Assembly: GCA_947625775.1 (NCBI GenBank)
Contig: CANQPM010000001.1
Coordinates: forward strand, 186,001 to 250,000
Source of the DNA: an uncultured Lachnospiraceae bacterium
Lineage (GTDB): Bacteria > Bacillota > Clostridia > Lachnospirales > Lachnospiraceae
Reading direction: 5' to 3'
Length of the DNA: 64,000 bases
Shown here: positions 35,542 to 44,683 of the stretch, piece by piece
How positions within the stretch are numbered: position 1 is the first letter of the stretch
How the letters are laid out: each line of letters begins with the position of its first letter
Translations under genes and position numbers: made by a program
The notes under the pieces: generated by a model
Told to the model about the DNA's origin: nothing
What the model saw: only the letters and a program-made list of their open reading frames with translations
The model's database searches: none

Positions 35542-35653
35542 TTAATTCTACTCAGCCTTCATCTTCCTGTCAAATATCATTTTGGTAGCAATTCTTTTTA
35601 TTTATTCAAATTTAATGCGAAATATGCATAAATATAAACAAGGCGCTTATTCC

Positions 35654-35813
35654 GCCTTTATTTTATGCCTCTGAAATACAAGATAAACATGATTTGTCAA
35701 AAAATTTTATAAAAATATGGCACTCACATTTTACTTCATGTAATCGCCATATCAGAATAACATATATATAATATATAAGGAAATGTAAACTCAAATGTAA
35801 AAAGTAAAACAAA
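35654..35813. repeat. Dispersed repeat of about 155 bp, copy 1
   Basis: This is similar over its whole length to 41232-41385: both contain GCCTTTATTT, CTGAAATACAAGAT or TTGAAATACAAGAT, AATATGGCACTCACATT, CGCCATATCAGAATAACAT and AAATGTAAACTCAAATGTAA. An ATATGGC/GCCATAT hairpin sits in the middle. Confidence 0.85.
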
Positions 35814-35824
35814 TAATATACTTT

Positions 35825-35879
35825 TTCATCAGTTTATTCAACACTTGTTGGCACTTATTCATCAGCTTATTCAACACTT
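35825..35879. repeat. Tandem pair of 22-bp repeats
   Basis: TTCATCAGTTTATTCAACAC occurs at 35825 and, with one change, again at 35858 (33-bp period), followed by shorter relatives to about 35900. The sequence is intergenic. Confidence 0.65.
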
Positions 35880-36022
35880 ATTAATCACTTTAATCAACAC
35901 TCCCACGCCAGTCAAACCGCTTATTGCTATCCATTGCACAAAAGAAAAATAAACTTCCCCAACACAAAAAAATCCTCTCCAAACCCAACCAACAATAAAC
36001 ACAAAAACCATTCCAACACCCA

Positions 36023-36246
36023 GAAGGCAGCTAATATACTGTCAAGCGCCCAGACCGCAAAAGCCGAATTTTCTTATGCGGGGCAAGATAACCTAGGGGC
36101 AAAATTGGCACGGACGCCAATTTTAGCCGAGCGGCGACACGGACGTCGCCTCTCGGCGGCCCCGCCGCCCTAGAACACCTATAAGCCCCGCATTAGAAAA
36201 TTCAGCTTTTGCGGACTCGCGCGCAGACAGTATATTAGCTGCCTTC
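36023..36246. repeat. 224-bp multi-branched palindromic element
   Basis: Perfect 21-bp outer arms (36023-36043, 36226-36246; GGCAGCTAATATACTGTC and its complement) enclose a 30-bp second stem with two mismatches (36055-36084 with 36185-36214) and two further hairpins: AAAATTGGC/GCCAATTTT and a GC-rich one around 36128-36157. A C9 tract follows at 36304-36312. No reading frame in it looks real. Confidence 0.9.
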
Positions 36247-36389
36247 GTCCTCATTAGAATACACCAGTTCCACCAAGCACTCATTAAGCAACGCTAAAAA
36301 ATGCCCCCCCCCTTGCACACTCAATAGATATCACTGGCAAAACGCGCCCTACACACTTATTAAAGACAACCGAAAAAAGCCACCCTTAT

Positions 36390-36412
36390 GTTTCTTATAA
36401 ACCTTAAGAAAC
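36390..36412 (-). terminator. Possible terminator after the DUF4132 gene
   Basis: A perfect GTTTCTTA/TAAGAAAC stem lies 35 bases past the DUF4132 stop, with TTTTTT about 12 bases further on the minus strand. The distance to the T-run makes this uncertain. Confidence 0.35.
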
Positions 36413-36446
36413 ACTCAAACGGCGCATTTTACCGCCCTAAAGCTTC

Positions 36447-39400
36447 TTAATGATTTTTCCAATTCTCATCCCTCTCCTCACTAGCCGCCGTAGCCTTTTC
36501 AAGCTGCAGCACAATCTCACTAAAATACCTCTGCGGCACATCCTTCAGCGGAACAATCTTATCCCCTTCCGCCTCATCATAACAATAACTCCCGCGCTCA
36601 ACAGTCCCCGCCTTATAAAACCTCGCATCATACACAGTTATATCCTCGCCGCCATCATACCCAGAACCTACAAAACTCCCCGAAAAATGCAGCTCCACGC
36701 CAAGCCCCGTTTCCACATCCTCTCGGTAAAAAGTATAAAAACCTCCCGCATCCTGCACAGAACCGCGATACCACCCCAGTCCCGTAAGCTTGCCAGTCAG
36801 CGACAAATCATTCAATATACACCCGCCAAACCGCTCTAATGTCGGCATATCCTTCTCAGCATCTTCCAGCCTGTAAACCGCCCTGTCAAGCTGCTCTATC
36901 GGCTGCTTTATCTCATAATCCTCAAGCTGCTGTTTCCAGTTGGAAAGTGACACATCCGTCATTTCTATCGGATGCACAAGAGCAATTTTTACACCGCTTT
37001 CCTCTGGCAGTTCATACTCCTCCTCATCCTCCGTATTGAAAGTGCCATCCTCCATGTACCTGAAACTCTGCACAAGCTCCCCATTCTCATAAACTCCCCA
37101 CACAAGCCCAATCGCAAACTGGTGCATTATAGGATTTTTCACAAACAGCGCCTTCCAAGCCTCCGCCGTCCACTCGCGTTTCGCAATAAGCGCATACTCC
37201 AGACGCGACTTCTGGCTCGTTACAGCCGCCTTCATCTGTTTTTTCATTTCCTTAAATTCACCAATCGCCGCAGACGCCTTTTCCTCATCATCCTTCTTTC
37301 CGACTGCTGGAAGGTTTTTAAGCTTTTTGCCCGTTTCGTCAAATACCTCAATTTCAAGCGCGGGAGTTATCGCTACCTTGAATTTCCTCTCGCCGTAGTC
37401 AAAAATCCGCTCCATATTTTCATCAAATCCAAGGTCTGGCACAATCCTGTCCGCAAGCTCCTCGCGCGTGATGCCAAGCTGTCCCGCGGCGTACTCCATA
37501 GCCTCTCCCGCCGCCGCTTTCACCTGTTTAAACTTGTACTTTCTCGACATACTGTCAACCGCAAGCAGCGCACTCGGCGCGGGATTCAGCACAAGTGCCT
37601 TCACAGCTTCGGCTGCTATCGCGCCCCTCGCGTTCTGCGCCCACTCTCCGATTTGGCGCACAAGCCTGTCCGCTATGGCGCTGCCGCCGTGGATTGATGC
37701 CGCATAAAGCACCCAGCGTTTCTTTGCCTCCGCGCCTGCCGCAAACCATTTTTCATAAAGCTCACTGACATATACGGCAAACTCGTCCTCGTTAAGGCTC
37801 TCCGCAAGCATTGCAGCGTTTGCATTTATCCCGTTTTTCTCAGCCGACGAATAGCACAACAGTATCGCCTGCAGATATTCTTCGTCTGCCGCCGTGCCGT
37901 CTTTTTTGTGCACAGCGCTAAACGGCGTCTGGTACGCCCATTCAAGCGAACGCTTTTTGCCTCCCTTATGCATCATCTGCACAAGCTCACCCGCCTCGAC
38001 CGCATTGGCAGCCCCTTGTCCGTCTCCTGCGGCTGTGATTGTGAGGGAATTTTGCAAAAGTGACGCCATCTTTGCGTTTTTCTCCTTTTCAAGCGCCGCC
38101 TTAAACAGCTCACTGTAGTCTTTTCCTTCGCTCTGCCACCTTCCAAGCACGCGGACAGCGATTTCGCGCTCGCCCGCCTTTTTCGCCGACATAAGCTTTA
38201 TGATATCGTCCTCCCAGCCATACTGTTTATAGAGTATTTCCAGCAGCCTCTCTTTTACCGCCTTTGCGCTCTCTTTTGCAAGGGCAAGGATTTCCGCCTT
38301 GTTTTCTTCGGCATTAATGCTCATGATGTCAAGGCCAAATACCTTCCCTTCAGTGCCTGCGTCGTCAAACGCCGCCATTGTTTCTTCCCTGTTCTGCGAC
38401 AGATATTTTGCAAAAATCGGCGCTCCCGCCTTATGAAATGCCGCATATTCGGATCCCCAATTTGTGCCTGTCATATACTCCGCCATGCAGCAGAATGTCA
38501 AAAACTGGTGCTTTATTTTCACGCCCTCCTGCTCAAAAACGTCAAAAAGCCGTCTAACATCCTCATCAATGGCATTCCCTGTCCGTTCTCTCATTAATTC
38601 CTGTACCAGATATCCTCCGCCGCCTCTCACTGCCATTGCGGCATCCCATCTGCGCACATATTCATCACTGCCGTAAATCCGTTTGTATCCTGACACTTCT
38701 CGAATATATGTGCTTGCTGTAAAATCAGCGCCATCATAAAGCGTATAGTCCAGCTTGTAGAACTCGGACAGCGGCGTCTTTCCTAAAATATAATCCAGCA
38801 TCACAGCTTTTTCATTATCGGGCATTGCGGAGAAATGCATCATAATATCCCGCTTTGTGGTAATTATGGCATCCTTTTTTACCCCGTCCTTTGTGCGTTC
38901 CGCGATTATCTCATCAAACAGCGCGGGATCATTTTCCTTGGCGCACGCTATCATAGAGTTTACCTCTTGCCTGCCGTATATGCGGTCGTCAATGCCATTG
39001 CGTATAACCTCGCAATAAGCCTCCCTGTTCTTCACCATCTGCCTTTTGAGGATTTTCTCCGCTCCACTGTGTTTGATATTCTCCTTTGCCGCCCATGTTA
39101 TGTAATCCACCGCATTTATGTTGAATATCTCATCAAAATCAGCGCCTATCTTTGTGATTGCGTTATTCATATATTCGCTCACAAATCTAATTGCTTTGAG
39201 CGCATCGTCCGTGAACATTGCGATATGGATTTTGATTACATTCCTGAGTACCTGTGACAGAGGAAAATTGATGTAGGCAGGCTTTGTTACCTCGCTTATT
39301 GCTTCTCGGCAGTTTTTTGATATGCTGCTGCCTAGTCTGCGCGCATTGATGCGCGGCCGTATTCTTTCAAGGCTGCTGTCAAAATCTTCATTGCCCACTG

Positions 39401-40091
39401 CCTTGATAAGCTCAAAAGCAAGCGGTATTTCGGTTTCTACCGCAGCTTCAAACGCATATATGATAAGGTTTTCATATTCCTTTAAATATGGCAAATCGTC
39501 TTTCTCTATTTCAATATCAGGGTTTTTATAGTCGGCATTGCCGCTGTCGATAAATGCGTTGGTGTATTTTTTCTTAAAATATAGCGCAAGCAGCAAAAGC
39601 TTTGCCCTTGGCGTGTCCTCATGGTACTGCATAGCTTTGAGCAGCGCATCATTGCTATAATTGCCATACTCTAATTGATTTATTTGGTTTATATTATTCT
39701 CTATTGCATAATGCGCCGCCATTATCGCCAAGTATTTGCACTGTGCGTCTTTCGTGAACCACTGCCCTTCATTGATATTGCCTGCAAAAGTGCGCAGCGC
39801 ATTATCGCATGTCGCTTTGCCAAGCGCAAACAGGACATCCGTAAACCTGCGCACGGTTTCCTTTCCGCCGTTAAAATACAAATAAGGTCCGTACGACATT
39901 GTCGAAAAGCCTATTGACTTTATTTTCAAAAAGTTTCTGTAGTTAAGCCGTGATAGCGTCTCCTCGTCCGCGTTTCCCATAAGGTAGTCCTCCACTATCG
40001 CCGCCTCGTCCTGCGTGAGATTGAGTGGGGCAAGCCTTGAAAGCATCTCCTGCACCAAAGCTCCATCCTGCTGTGTTCCGTTCCGCTGCAT
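36447..40091 (-). CDS. DUF4132 family protein (YehI-like)
   Basis: This 1214-aa soluble, largely helical protein has the size and C-terminal region (about 900-1080; ALIAKREWTAEAWKALFVKN, FRYMEDGTFNT) of DUF4132 proteins such as E. coli YehI and MolR. GGAGGAAAACAAA precedes ATG 40091. No catalytic motif is visible. It is the last gene of the leftward series that starts with the MoxR ATPase at 49334. DUF4132 genes recur beside SWIM, VWA, DUF5682 and MoxR genes, so it probably belongs to that system, whose function is not known. Confidence 0.88.
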   Translation of the reverse strand: MQRNGTQQDGALVQEMLSRLAPLNLTQDEAAIVEDYLMGNADEETLSRLNYRNFLKIKSIGFSTMSYGPYLYFNGGKETVRRFTDVLFALGKATCDNALRTFAGNINEGQWFTKDAQCKYLAIMAAHYAIENNINQINQLEYGNYSNDALLKAMQYHEDTPRAKLLLLALYFKKKYTNAFIDSGNADYKNPDIEIEKDDLPYLKEYENLIIYAFEAAVETEIPLAFELIKAVGNEDFDSSLERIRPRINARRLGSSISKNCREAISEVTKPAYINFPLSQVLRNVIKIHIAMFTDDALKAIRFVSEYMNNAITKIGADFDEIFNINAVDYITWAAKENIKHSGAEKILKRQMVKNREAYCEVIRNGIDDRIYGRQEVNSMIACAKENDPALFDEIIAERTKDGVKKDAIITTKRDIMMHFSAMPDNEKAVMLDYILGKTPLSEFYKLDYTLYDGADFTASTYIREVSGYKRIYGSDEYVRRWDAAMAVRGGGGYLVQELMRERTGNAIDEDVRRLFDVFEQEGVKIKHQFLTFCCMAEYMTGTNWGSEYAAFHKAGAPIFAKYLSQNREETMAAFDDAGTEGKVFGLDIMSINAEENKAEILALAKESAKAVKERLLEILYKQYGWEDDIIKLMSAKKAGEREIAVRVLGRWQSEGKDYSELFKAALEKEKNAKMASLLQNSLTITAAGDGQGAANAVEAGELVQMMHKGGKKRSLEWAYQTPFSAVHKKDGTAADEEYLQAILLCYSSAEKNGINANAAMLAESLNEDEFAVYVSELYEKWFAAGAEAKKRWVLYAASIHGGSAIADRLVRQIGEWAQNARGAIAAEAVKALVLNPAPSALLAVDSMSRKYKFKQVKAAAGEAMEYAAGQLGITREELADRIVPDLGFDENMERIFDYGERKFKVAITPALEIEVFDETGKKLKNLPAVGKKDDEEKASAAIGEFKEMKKQMKAAVTSQKSRLEYALIAKREWTAEAWKALFVKNPIMHQFAIGLVWGVYENGELVQSFRYMEDGTFNTEDEEEYELPEESGVKIALVHPIEMTDVSLSNWKQQLEDYEIKQPIEQLDRAVYRLEDAEKDMPTLERFGGCILNDLSLTGKLTGLGWYRGSVQDAGGFYTFYREDVETGLGVELHFSGSFVGSGYDGGEDITVYDARFYKAGTVERGSYCYDEAEGDKIVPLKDVPQRYFSEIVLQLEKATAASEERDENWKNH

Positions 40092-40190
40092 TTTGTTTTC
40101 CTCCGTTTCTTTGTTTAAATTCTCCTCTTAGTCCATTAAAAATGGGCTTTTTATCTGTCCGTAAAACATATCTGTAAAACAATTTGGTGA

Positions 40191-41156
40191 CTACATTTTA
40201 CCAGCATACATCATATAATATTCCTCCGCCTTCTCCCTCGTAATACTGAAAAGCTTCTGGAGTTTATCTATGCTGCGCTCTTTGGGAATATGCTCCTCTA
40301 TGTTGTCAAGTATAAGCGCTCTAACACCCTGCATAACGCCCTGCTCTATTCCTTTCTCTATTCCTTGCTGTATTCCCCTGTCATATATAGTCTGCCCCAT
40401 TCCGCTCATCTTATCGACCTCCTCTCGGATTTGCGGGTTCCTGTCCATATCTATGTATTTTTGAATGTTCTCCTTGTCAGACGAAAATACCGCATTTAAG
40501 TATTTGAATATATCGCAATCGGACATTTTATTGCCGCGCCTGATTATCACTACCTCCATTAAATCATAGTTTTCTTCTGGCTCGTCTGTATGCCCTATTA
40601 AATCTTCCTTTACAAAATGATACCTTGTCACAGTGTTTTGCAGCTTTTCAGGTATGTTTTCATTGCAAACCCATATGCTGTAGGCTTTTTCCAGCCGATT
40701 ATAATCTGTAGTTTCCGTGAGTATGCCAAGCTGTGACGAAACTTCCCTTGCCACATAATATGTACCGCGTTTCGTTATCGGGTACCTTACATTATAATCG
40801 TTATGTACCTCAAAATTTATGTGCAGCATTATGCAAATCATTTCATTTGAAAGCTTCGGATTTTTTGCCTTAAAGCGGCAGTCATAATAAATCGTCTTAT
40901 CAGTAGGCGAAGTCATCTCCGTACCAGCGCTTTTTATACGCGGCGGCAAGTCGCTCACCGTATCTGACAGACTTATTGAATCCGCGTCTATCAGCGCGAT
41001 TATCTCATCATTCGTACAGTCCTTAAATTCTGCGACTACCTCCTTCAAAATCGGCGCTATAGCCTCGCGGTATCTGAAAAACGCCTTGCACATCGCGTCA
41101 TATTTCTGCCTGCCGTCCATTGTGTCTATAAGCTGTATTATTTCCTCGTTCATCAA
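40191..41156 (-). CDS. Rpn / PD-(D/E)XK transposase-like protein
   Basis: This 321-aa protein has a central part with a YYDCRFKAKN...ICIMLHINFEVH pattern and a C-terminal helical tail with a repeated GIQQGIEKGIEQG motif, both seen in Rpn-type recombination-promoting nuclease families common in Clostridia. The acidic catalytic residues are less clear than in canonical members, so it may be inactive. It is 100 bp upstream of DUF4132 in the same direction, but this family spreads widely and may be an insertion into the cluster. Confidence 0.6.
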   Translation of the reverse strand: MMNEEIIQLIDTMDGRQKYDAMCKAFFRYREAIAPILKEVVAEFKDCTNDEIIALIDADSISLSDTVSDLPPRIKSAGTEMTSPTDKTIYYDCRFKAKNPKLSNEMICIMLHINFEVHNDYNVRYPITKRGTYYVAREVSSQLGILTETTDYNRLEKAYSIWVCNENIPEKLQNTVTRYHFVKEDLIGHTDEPEENYDLMEVVIIRRGNKMSDCDIFKYLNAVFSSDKENIQKYIDMDRNPQIREEVDKMSGMGQTIYDRGIQQGIEKGIEQGVMQGVRALILDNIEEHIPKERSIDKLQKLFSITREKAEEYYMMYAGKM

Positions 41157-41231
41157 TTAAATTATGCCTTTCCGTAATTTTAATATATCATCTATATGCG
41201 GGGATTTCAAGATTATAAAGTTAAGCTTTCT

Positions 41232-41385
41232 GCCTTTATTTATATGCCTTTGAAATACAAGATGAATATGATTGTCAGAAAATTTTATAAAAATATGGCA
41301 CTCACATTCTGCCCCATGCAAGCGCCATATCAGAATAACATAGATATAAAGAAATGTAAACTCAAATGTAAAAAATAGAACAAAA
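41232..41385. repeat. Dispersed repeat of about 155 bp, copy 2
   Basis: This is the second copy of the sequence at 35654-35813, lying between the metallophosphoesterase and the Rpn-like gene. Confidence 0.85.
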
Positions 41386-41442
41386 AAAACAAAAACAGAA
41401 CAAATAAACACCCACTCAGCGCACATCACTCGCAAAGCCGCA

Positions 41443-42060
41443 CTATCGCATTTTCCGCCGCCTTAAATCGCACTCAATCCACTCATCAAGCGTAAGCGGC
41501 TCATAATCCGAATACATGCAGAAACAGTTAATCATATTACATGGAATGTTGCGCGTTTCTCCCGCCGCGTCTGTCGCGACCGTGGCTCGCGTTATTTCCT
41601 GAAATTTTTCCACAAGCCGCTGATCCTGCGTATTGTGGACATGACCGTAGAGCATATATGTCTTTGGCGCGCCGTTTTTGTCAAGAAGATACTGTCCGTT
41701 GTAGCATATGATAGGATAATGGCACAGCACCACCTTGCGCTTGTTGTCAGAAAGCTCATCATATGGCTTAATCCACACAAATCGGCTTAAATCCATATCC
41801 TTGCTTGACAGAAAATAGTCGTGGTTTCCTTTTATCAGATACAGTCTGCCGTTCAGCCGCTTTAAGAGCTCGTTTGTCTCCTTCCCCGAACCAAAAGACA
41901 AGTCGCCGATAATCACTACATCATCATTTTTCCGCACTTTATTATTCCATTTTTGTATAATGTATTCATTCATCTCGCCGACATCCGCAAAGCCCCTTTT
42001 GTCCATCTTATTGTTAAGCACTTCATGGAAAAAGTGCAAATCCGCTATATAATATCTCAT
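41443..42060 (-). CDS. Calcineurin-like metallophosphoesterase
   Basis: This 205-aa enzyme shows the full set of metal-binding motifs: DLHFFHE near the start, GDLSFGSG, KGNHDYF, LCHYPI and GHVHNTQ. It belongs to the small phosphoesterase group that includes phage- and bacterial-encoded hydrolases of unknown substrate. GGAGTATCAA precedes ATG 42060. It lies within the SWIM/VWA/MoxR/DUF4132 region but is separated from the SWIM pair by a palindromic repeat, so membership in that system is uncertain. Confidence 0.9.
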   Translation of the reverse strand: MRYYIADLHFFHEVLNNKMDKRGFADVGEMNEYIIQKWNNKVRKNDDVVIIGDLSFGSGKETNELLKRLNGRLYLIKGNHDYFLSSKDMDLSRFVWIKPYDELSDNKRKVVLCHYPIICYNGQYLLDKNGAPKTYMLYGHVHNTQDQRLVEKFQEITRATVATDAAGETRNIPCNMINCFCMYSDYEPLTLDEWIECDLRRRKMR

Positions 42061-42120
42061 TTGATACTCCTATCCGCTTAATTACAGGCAGGCATTTGAG
42101 AAACTCTATTTGACAATGTA

Positions 42121-42226
42121 GAATTTAGGCAAAATATATAAAATGAGCGATGTCTCGCGGAACGTTTATGTACTGTATCTGTGATACAGTACATTGACGT
42201 GATTTTTATATATTTTGACTAAATTC
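42121..42226. repeat. Palindromic repeat family, copy A
   Basis: Arms GAATTTAGGCAAAATATAT... (from 42121) and ...ATATATTTTGACTAAATTC (to 42226) are near-perfect complements over about 24 bp. Inside is another perfect hairpin GTACTGTATC-TGT-GATACAGTAC (42170-42192). The arms match copies B and C at 44448 and 44587. Confidence 0.88.
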
Positions 42227-42251
42227 AGACAGTTTGGGACACATTTCGCAA

Positions 42252-42614
42252 CTACCTATAATTACGGGCTTGATCACTTAATGCTTCATTAAAATAATAT
42301 CCCGCTGTCCTGTCATATGTAATTTTTTCCCTGCATATGTAAAGATATTCCTGCAAATCCGCATACACCCGCGCCAAATCATCCGCCTCCGCTTTGGTTC
42401 TGTGACGCCGCGCTCCAATTCCTTCAATCAGACTTCCAAGCAAATGTGACAGATGTGTCATTCCATATTGCATACACAGGCTCTTAATGGAATCAAGCTC
42501 CTCCAGCGTGCTGTCATGCACTGTGTCAAAACCGCTCTGAAATAAATCCTCAAGCTGCGCCTGAGCGTCAGCCACAAGCGCCTCCAGCGCCTCCTCCTTA
42601 TCATTAAATGCCAT
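42252..42614 (-). CDS. Small helical protein coupled to the SWIM gene (120 aa)
   Basis: I do not recognise a family. ATG 42614 (MAFNDKEEALEALVAD) overlaps the SWIM gene's stop by 11 bases, indicating translational coupling and probably a physical partner. The sequence is acidic, leucine/alanine-rich and almost entirely helical, without membrane segments or cysteine motifs. It may be the small partner of the SWIM protein in this system. Confidence 0.8.
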   Translation of the reverse strand: MAFNDKEEALEALVADAQAQLEDLFQSGFDTVHDSTLEELDSIKSLCMQYGMTHLSHLLGSLIEGIGARRHRTKAEADDLARVYADLQEYLYICREKITYDRTAGYYFNEALSDQARNYR

Positions 42615-44319
42615 CTTCGTCCAGCTCCTCTTTTTCAAACACTGTAATCGGGTACATCCTCATACGCCCGTCCCTCATATACAGCTTGCCCAGAAAGCAG
42701 GGCAGCTTTTCATTTGTAATGCGTTCAAGGTAGCGTATGCCTCCTGATTCCTTCTGGGAATACTCCACCTCCACTATAAGCTCGCGTCCCATTTTATCAT
42801 ATAAATTCATAAAAAGCCTCTGCTCCGTCTCCGAAAAATACGCCTTTTCGCAATACTCAGGCCGCACAAACACAAGCTTTATATCCTGCCCACTGTCGCT
42901 GTCCTGCTCCTTCAGCCAGTTTTTCGGCGCGCTTATCTGCTCCTCAAAAAGCCTTGCAAAATCATCATAATACCAGCCTTTTATATCTTCCAGCCCCAGC
43001 CTGTTTACCTTTGTCCTCTCGCCCAGATATTCCCCCTTCGTGTCCTGACTTGACGAAAGACGCTTCCTGCTGTCACACTTCGCGCCCGTGAGATGTATCT
43101 TTGCAATCGAAAGCTTTCCAATCGGTATCGGAAGTCCCCACGGCGCCTGCTCCCTCTGCGGTCTTCTCTTTCTGACACTACTGTCATAAAATGTCGGCCG
43201 CGCCGCCGTGTAAGTGTACCATTCCTTTGTATTCTGATCCAGAAAATATACCGTCTCGCCCGCATAGCCGTTACCGCTCACAAAGCTTTCCATTGCTATT
43301 CCCAAAAGGTCAAGCCTGCCCACAGGCATATACTCCGACCTGAACTCCCCCGCAAGCGCAGCGACAGCATCACTGTCCTCCGCCTCCATCAAAAGCCCCG
43401 CCCTGCAGTAAAGCCTTGTAAGCTGTTCCACAAGCTTCTGCGCCTTAAACGAAGCCGCGCGCTTCATATATTTTTCATATCCCGCCCTCAGCGACCGCCA
43501 ATATCCTTCAAACCTCGCAAGCTCCGCATTGTGGCAGATTATCGCAAGCCGTTCCATATAATCAAGCAAATCAGGCGAAGTCCTCGAAAGCCCCGTATTT
43601 AAAAGCTCCTCTATAAACTCCCGCATCTGCCGCGCCACAGCCTTTACATTCTCAATATCAAAACTCGGACCGTTCTCACTCCCCTCCACAAGACCTTCCG
43701 CCGCCACAACCTTGTCCTCTATCTGACACCACAGTATAGCAGCCGCCTTATGAATACACATCTCCTTTTTATGGCACGTACACGAAGAATATTCAAGCGG
43801 CGATATAAGCTTTACCGTCATATCCTGCCTTGGAAACCGCACCGTAATTATACTTGTGCGCACTATCTCAGGCTTTTCCCCCGATTTAATCTGCCCGGCA
43901 ATATTCTGCATCTGCTTAACCCCAATCACCTTCTTCAAGCTCTGCAGAGGGTATGCATCTATCTCACTTTTTAATACCTCCAACGACACTCCTGCCACTT
44001 CCGCTGTCGCCTCAGCCTGCTCAGACACACAATCTTCTTCACTGCCCGCACCAGCAAATTCCTCTTTCAACACAATAATCCCCAACACAACATGCCGACA
44101 TATACTCCTCGAAGGACACGAACACTGACTCTCCGCCAACGGATTTTTAATGCGCACAGTCTCACCGCCAACTTCAACCACAGCCTCCTCATCCGCAGAC
44201 ACTACCCTATATCCGCCCTCCTCCTTATCCTTATACGCCCGCTTCAATATCCCTTTATTAGAAATACCAACAAGATAATCATCATCCACGGCACTCAGCA
44301 CCGCATCCCAATCGCTCAT
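42604..44319 (-). CDS. SWIM zinc-finger protein with two SWIM motifs (YehQ-like)
   Basis: This 571-aa protein starts at ATG 44319 after GAGGAG. It has two zinc motifs of identical spacing, CxCx5CxH: C66, C68, C74, H76 (CSCPSRSICRH) and C180, C182, C188, H190 (CTCHKKEMCIH). Most SWIM proteins have one. SWIM fingers bind DNA or protein. The remainder (about 230-570) is helical and basic without a motif I can name. Its placement between VWA and DUF4132 genes matches the E. coli yehQ neighbourhood. Confidence 0.88.
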   Translation of the reverse strand: MSDWDAVLSAVDDDYLVGISNKGILKRAYKDKEEGGYRVVSADEEAVVEVGGETVRIKNPLAESQCSCPSRSICRHVVLGIIVLKEEFAGAGSEEDCVSEQAEATAEVAGVSLEVLKSEIDAYPLQSLKKVIGVKQMQNIAGQIKSGEKPEIVRTSIITVRFPRQDMTVKLISPLEYSSCTCHKKEMCIHKAAAILWCQIEDKVVAAEGLVEGSENGPSFDIENVKAVARQMREFIEELLNTGLSRTSPDLLDYMERLAIICHNAELARFEGYWRSLRAGYEKYMKRAASFKAQKLVEQLTRLYCRAGLLMEAEDSDAVAALAGEFRSEYMPVGRLDLLGIAMESFVSGNGYAGETVYFLDQNTKEWYTYTAARPTFYDSSVRKRRPQREQAPWGLPIPIGKLSIAKIHLTGAKCDSRKRLSSSQDTKGEYLGERTKVNRLGLEDIKGWYYDDFARLFEEQISAPKNWLKEQDSDSGQDIKLVFVRPEYCEKAYFSETEQRLFMNLYDKMGRELIVEVEYSQKESGGIRYLERITNEKLPCFLGKLYMRDGRMRMYPITVFEKEELDEDGI

Positions 44320-44447
44320 ACCCACTCCTCATTTTACCAAATTAATAACTAATTGCGAGATGTTTTCAAAACTATCTGAATTGCATGAAATAAAATTTCA
44401 CAAATGCTTAATCAAATCCATTCCGCAAGCCCTAATTCAATAACGTA

Positions 44448-44527
44448 GAATTTAGTCAAAATATATAAAATCAGCGACGTTTCGCATCGCGCACCAAGTC
44501 GCGATTTTATATATTTTGACTAAATTC
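44448..44527. repeat. Palindromic repeat family, copy B
   Basis: This copy has perfect 25-bp arms (44448-44472 and 44503-44527; GAATTTAGTCAAAATATATA... ) extended by GCGAC/GTCGC (44474, 44498) around a 19-base loop. It lies in the 364-bp gap between the SWIM and VWA genes. Confidence 0.93.
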
Positions 44528-44586
44528 GGACTCCTTAGAAAACCTATGCAACCACCACATCATTTTTAGCCCCTTCCAGCAACGTA

Positions 44587-44664
44587 GAATTTGGGTGAAA
44601 TATACAAAATAAGCGACGATTTGCGAAGCACCTAGTCGCGTTTTTGTATATTTCACACAAATTC
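44587..44664. repeat. Palindromic repeat family, copy C
   Basis: This copy has 23-bp arms with one mismatch (44587-44609, 44642-44664; GAATTTGGGTGAAATATAC...) plus GCGAC/GTCGC (44613, 44635). It shares the flanks AACGTAGAATTT and ATTCGxxCTCCTTA with copy B, 139 bp away, so the two look like a duplication. Confidence 0.92.
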
Positions 44665-44683
44665 GACCTCCTTAAAAAACCTC

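Noticed and set aside
35269..35631. Plus-strand frame with a repeated CRLPFAV peptide
   Set aside because: It is only the translation of the 7-bp tandem repeat and overlaps the acetyltransferase gene antisense.
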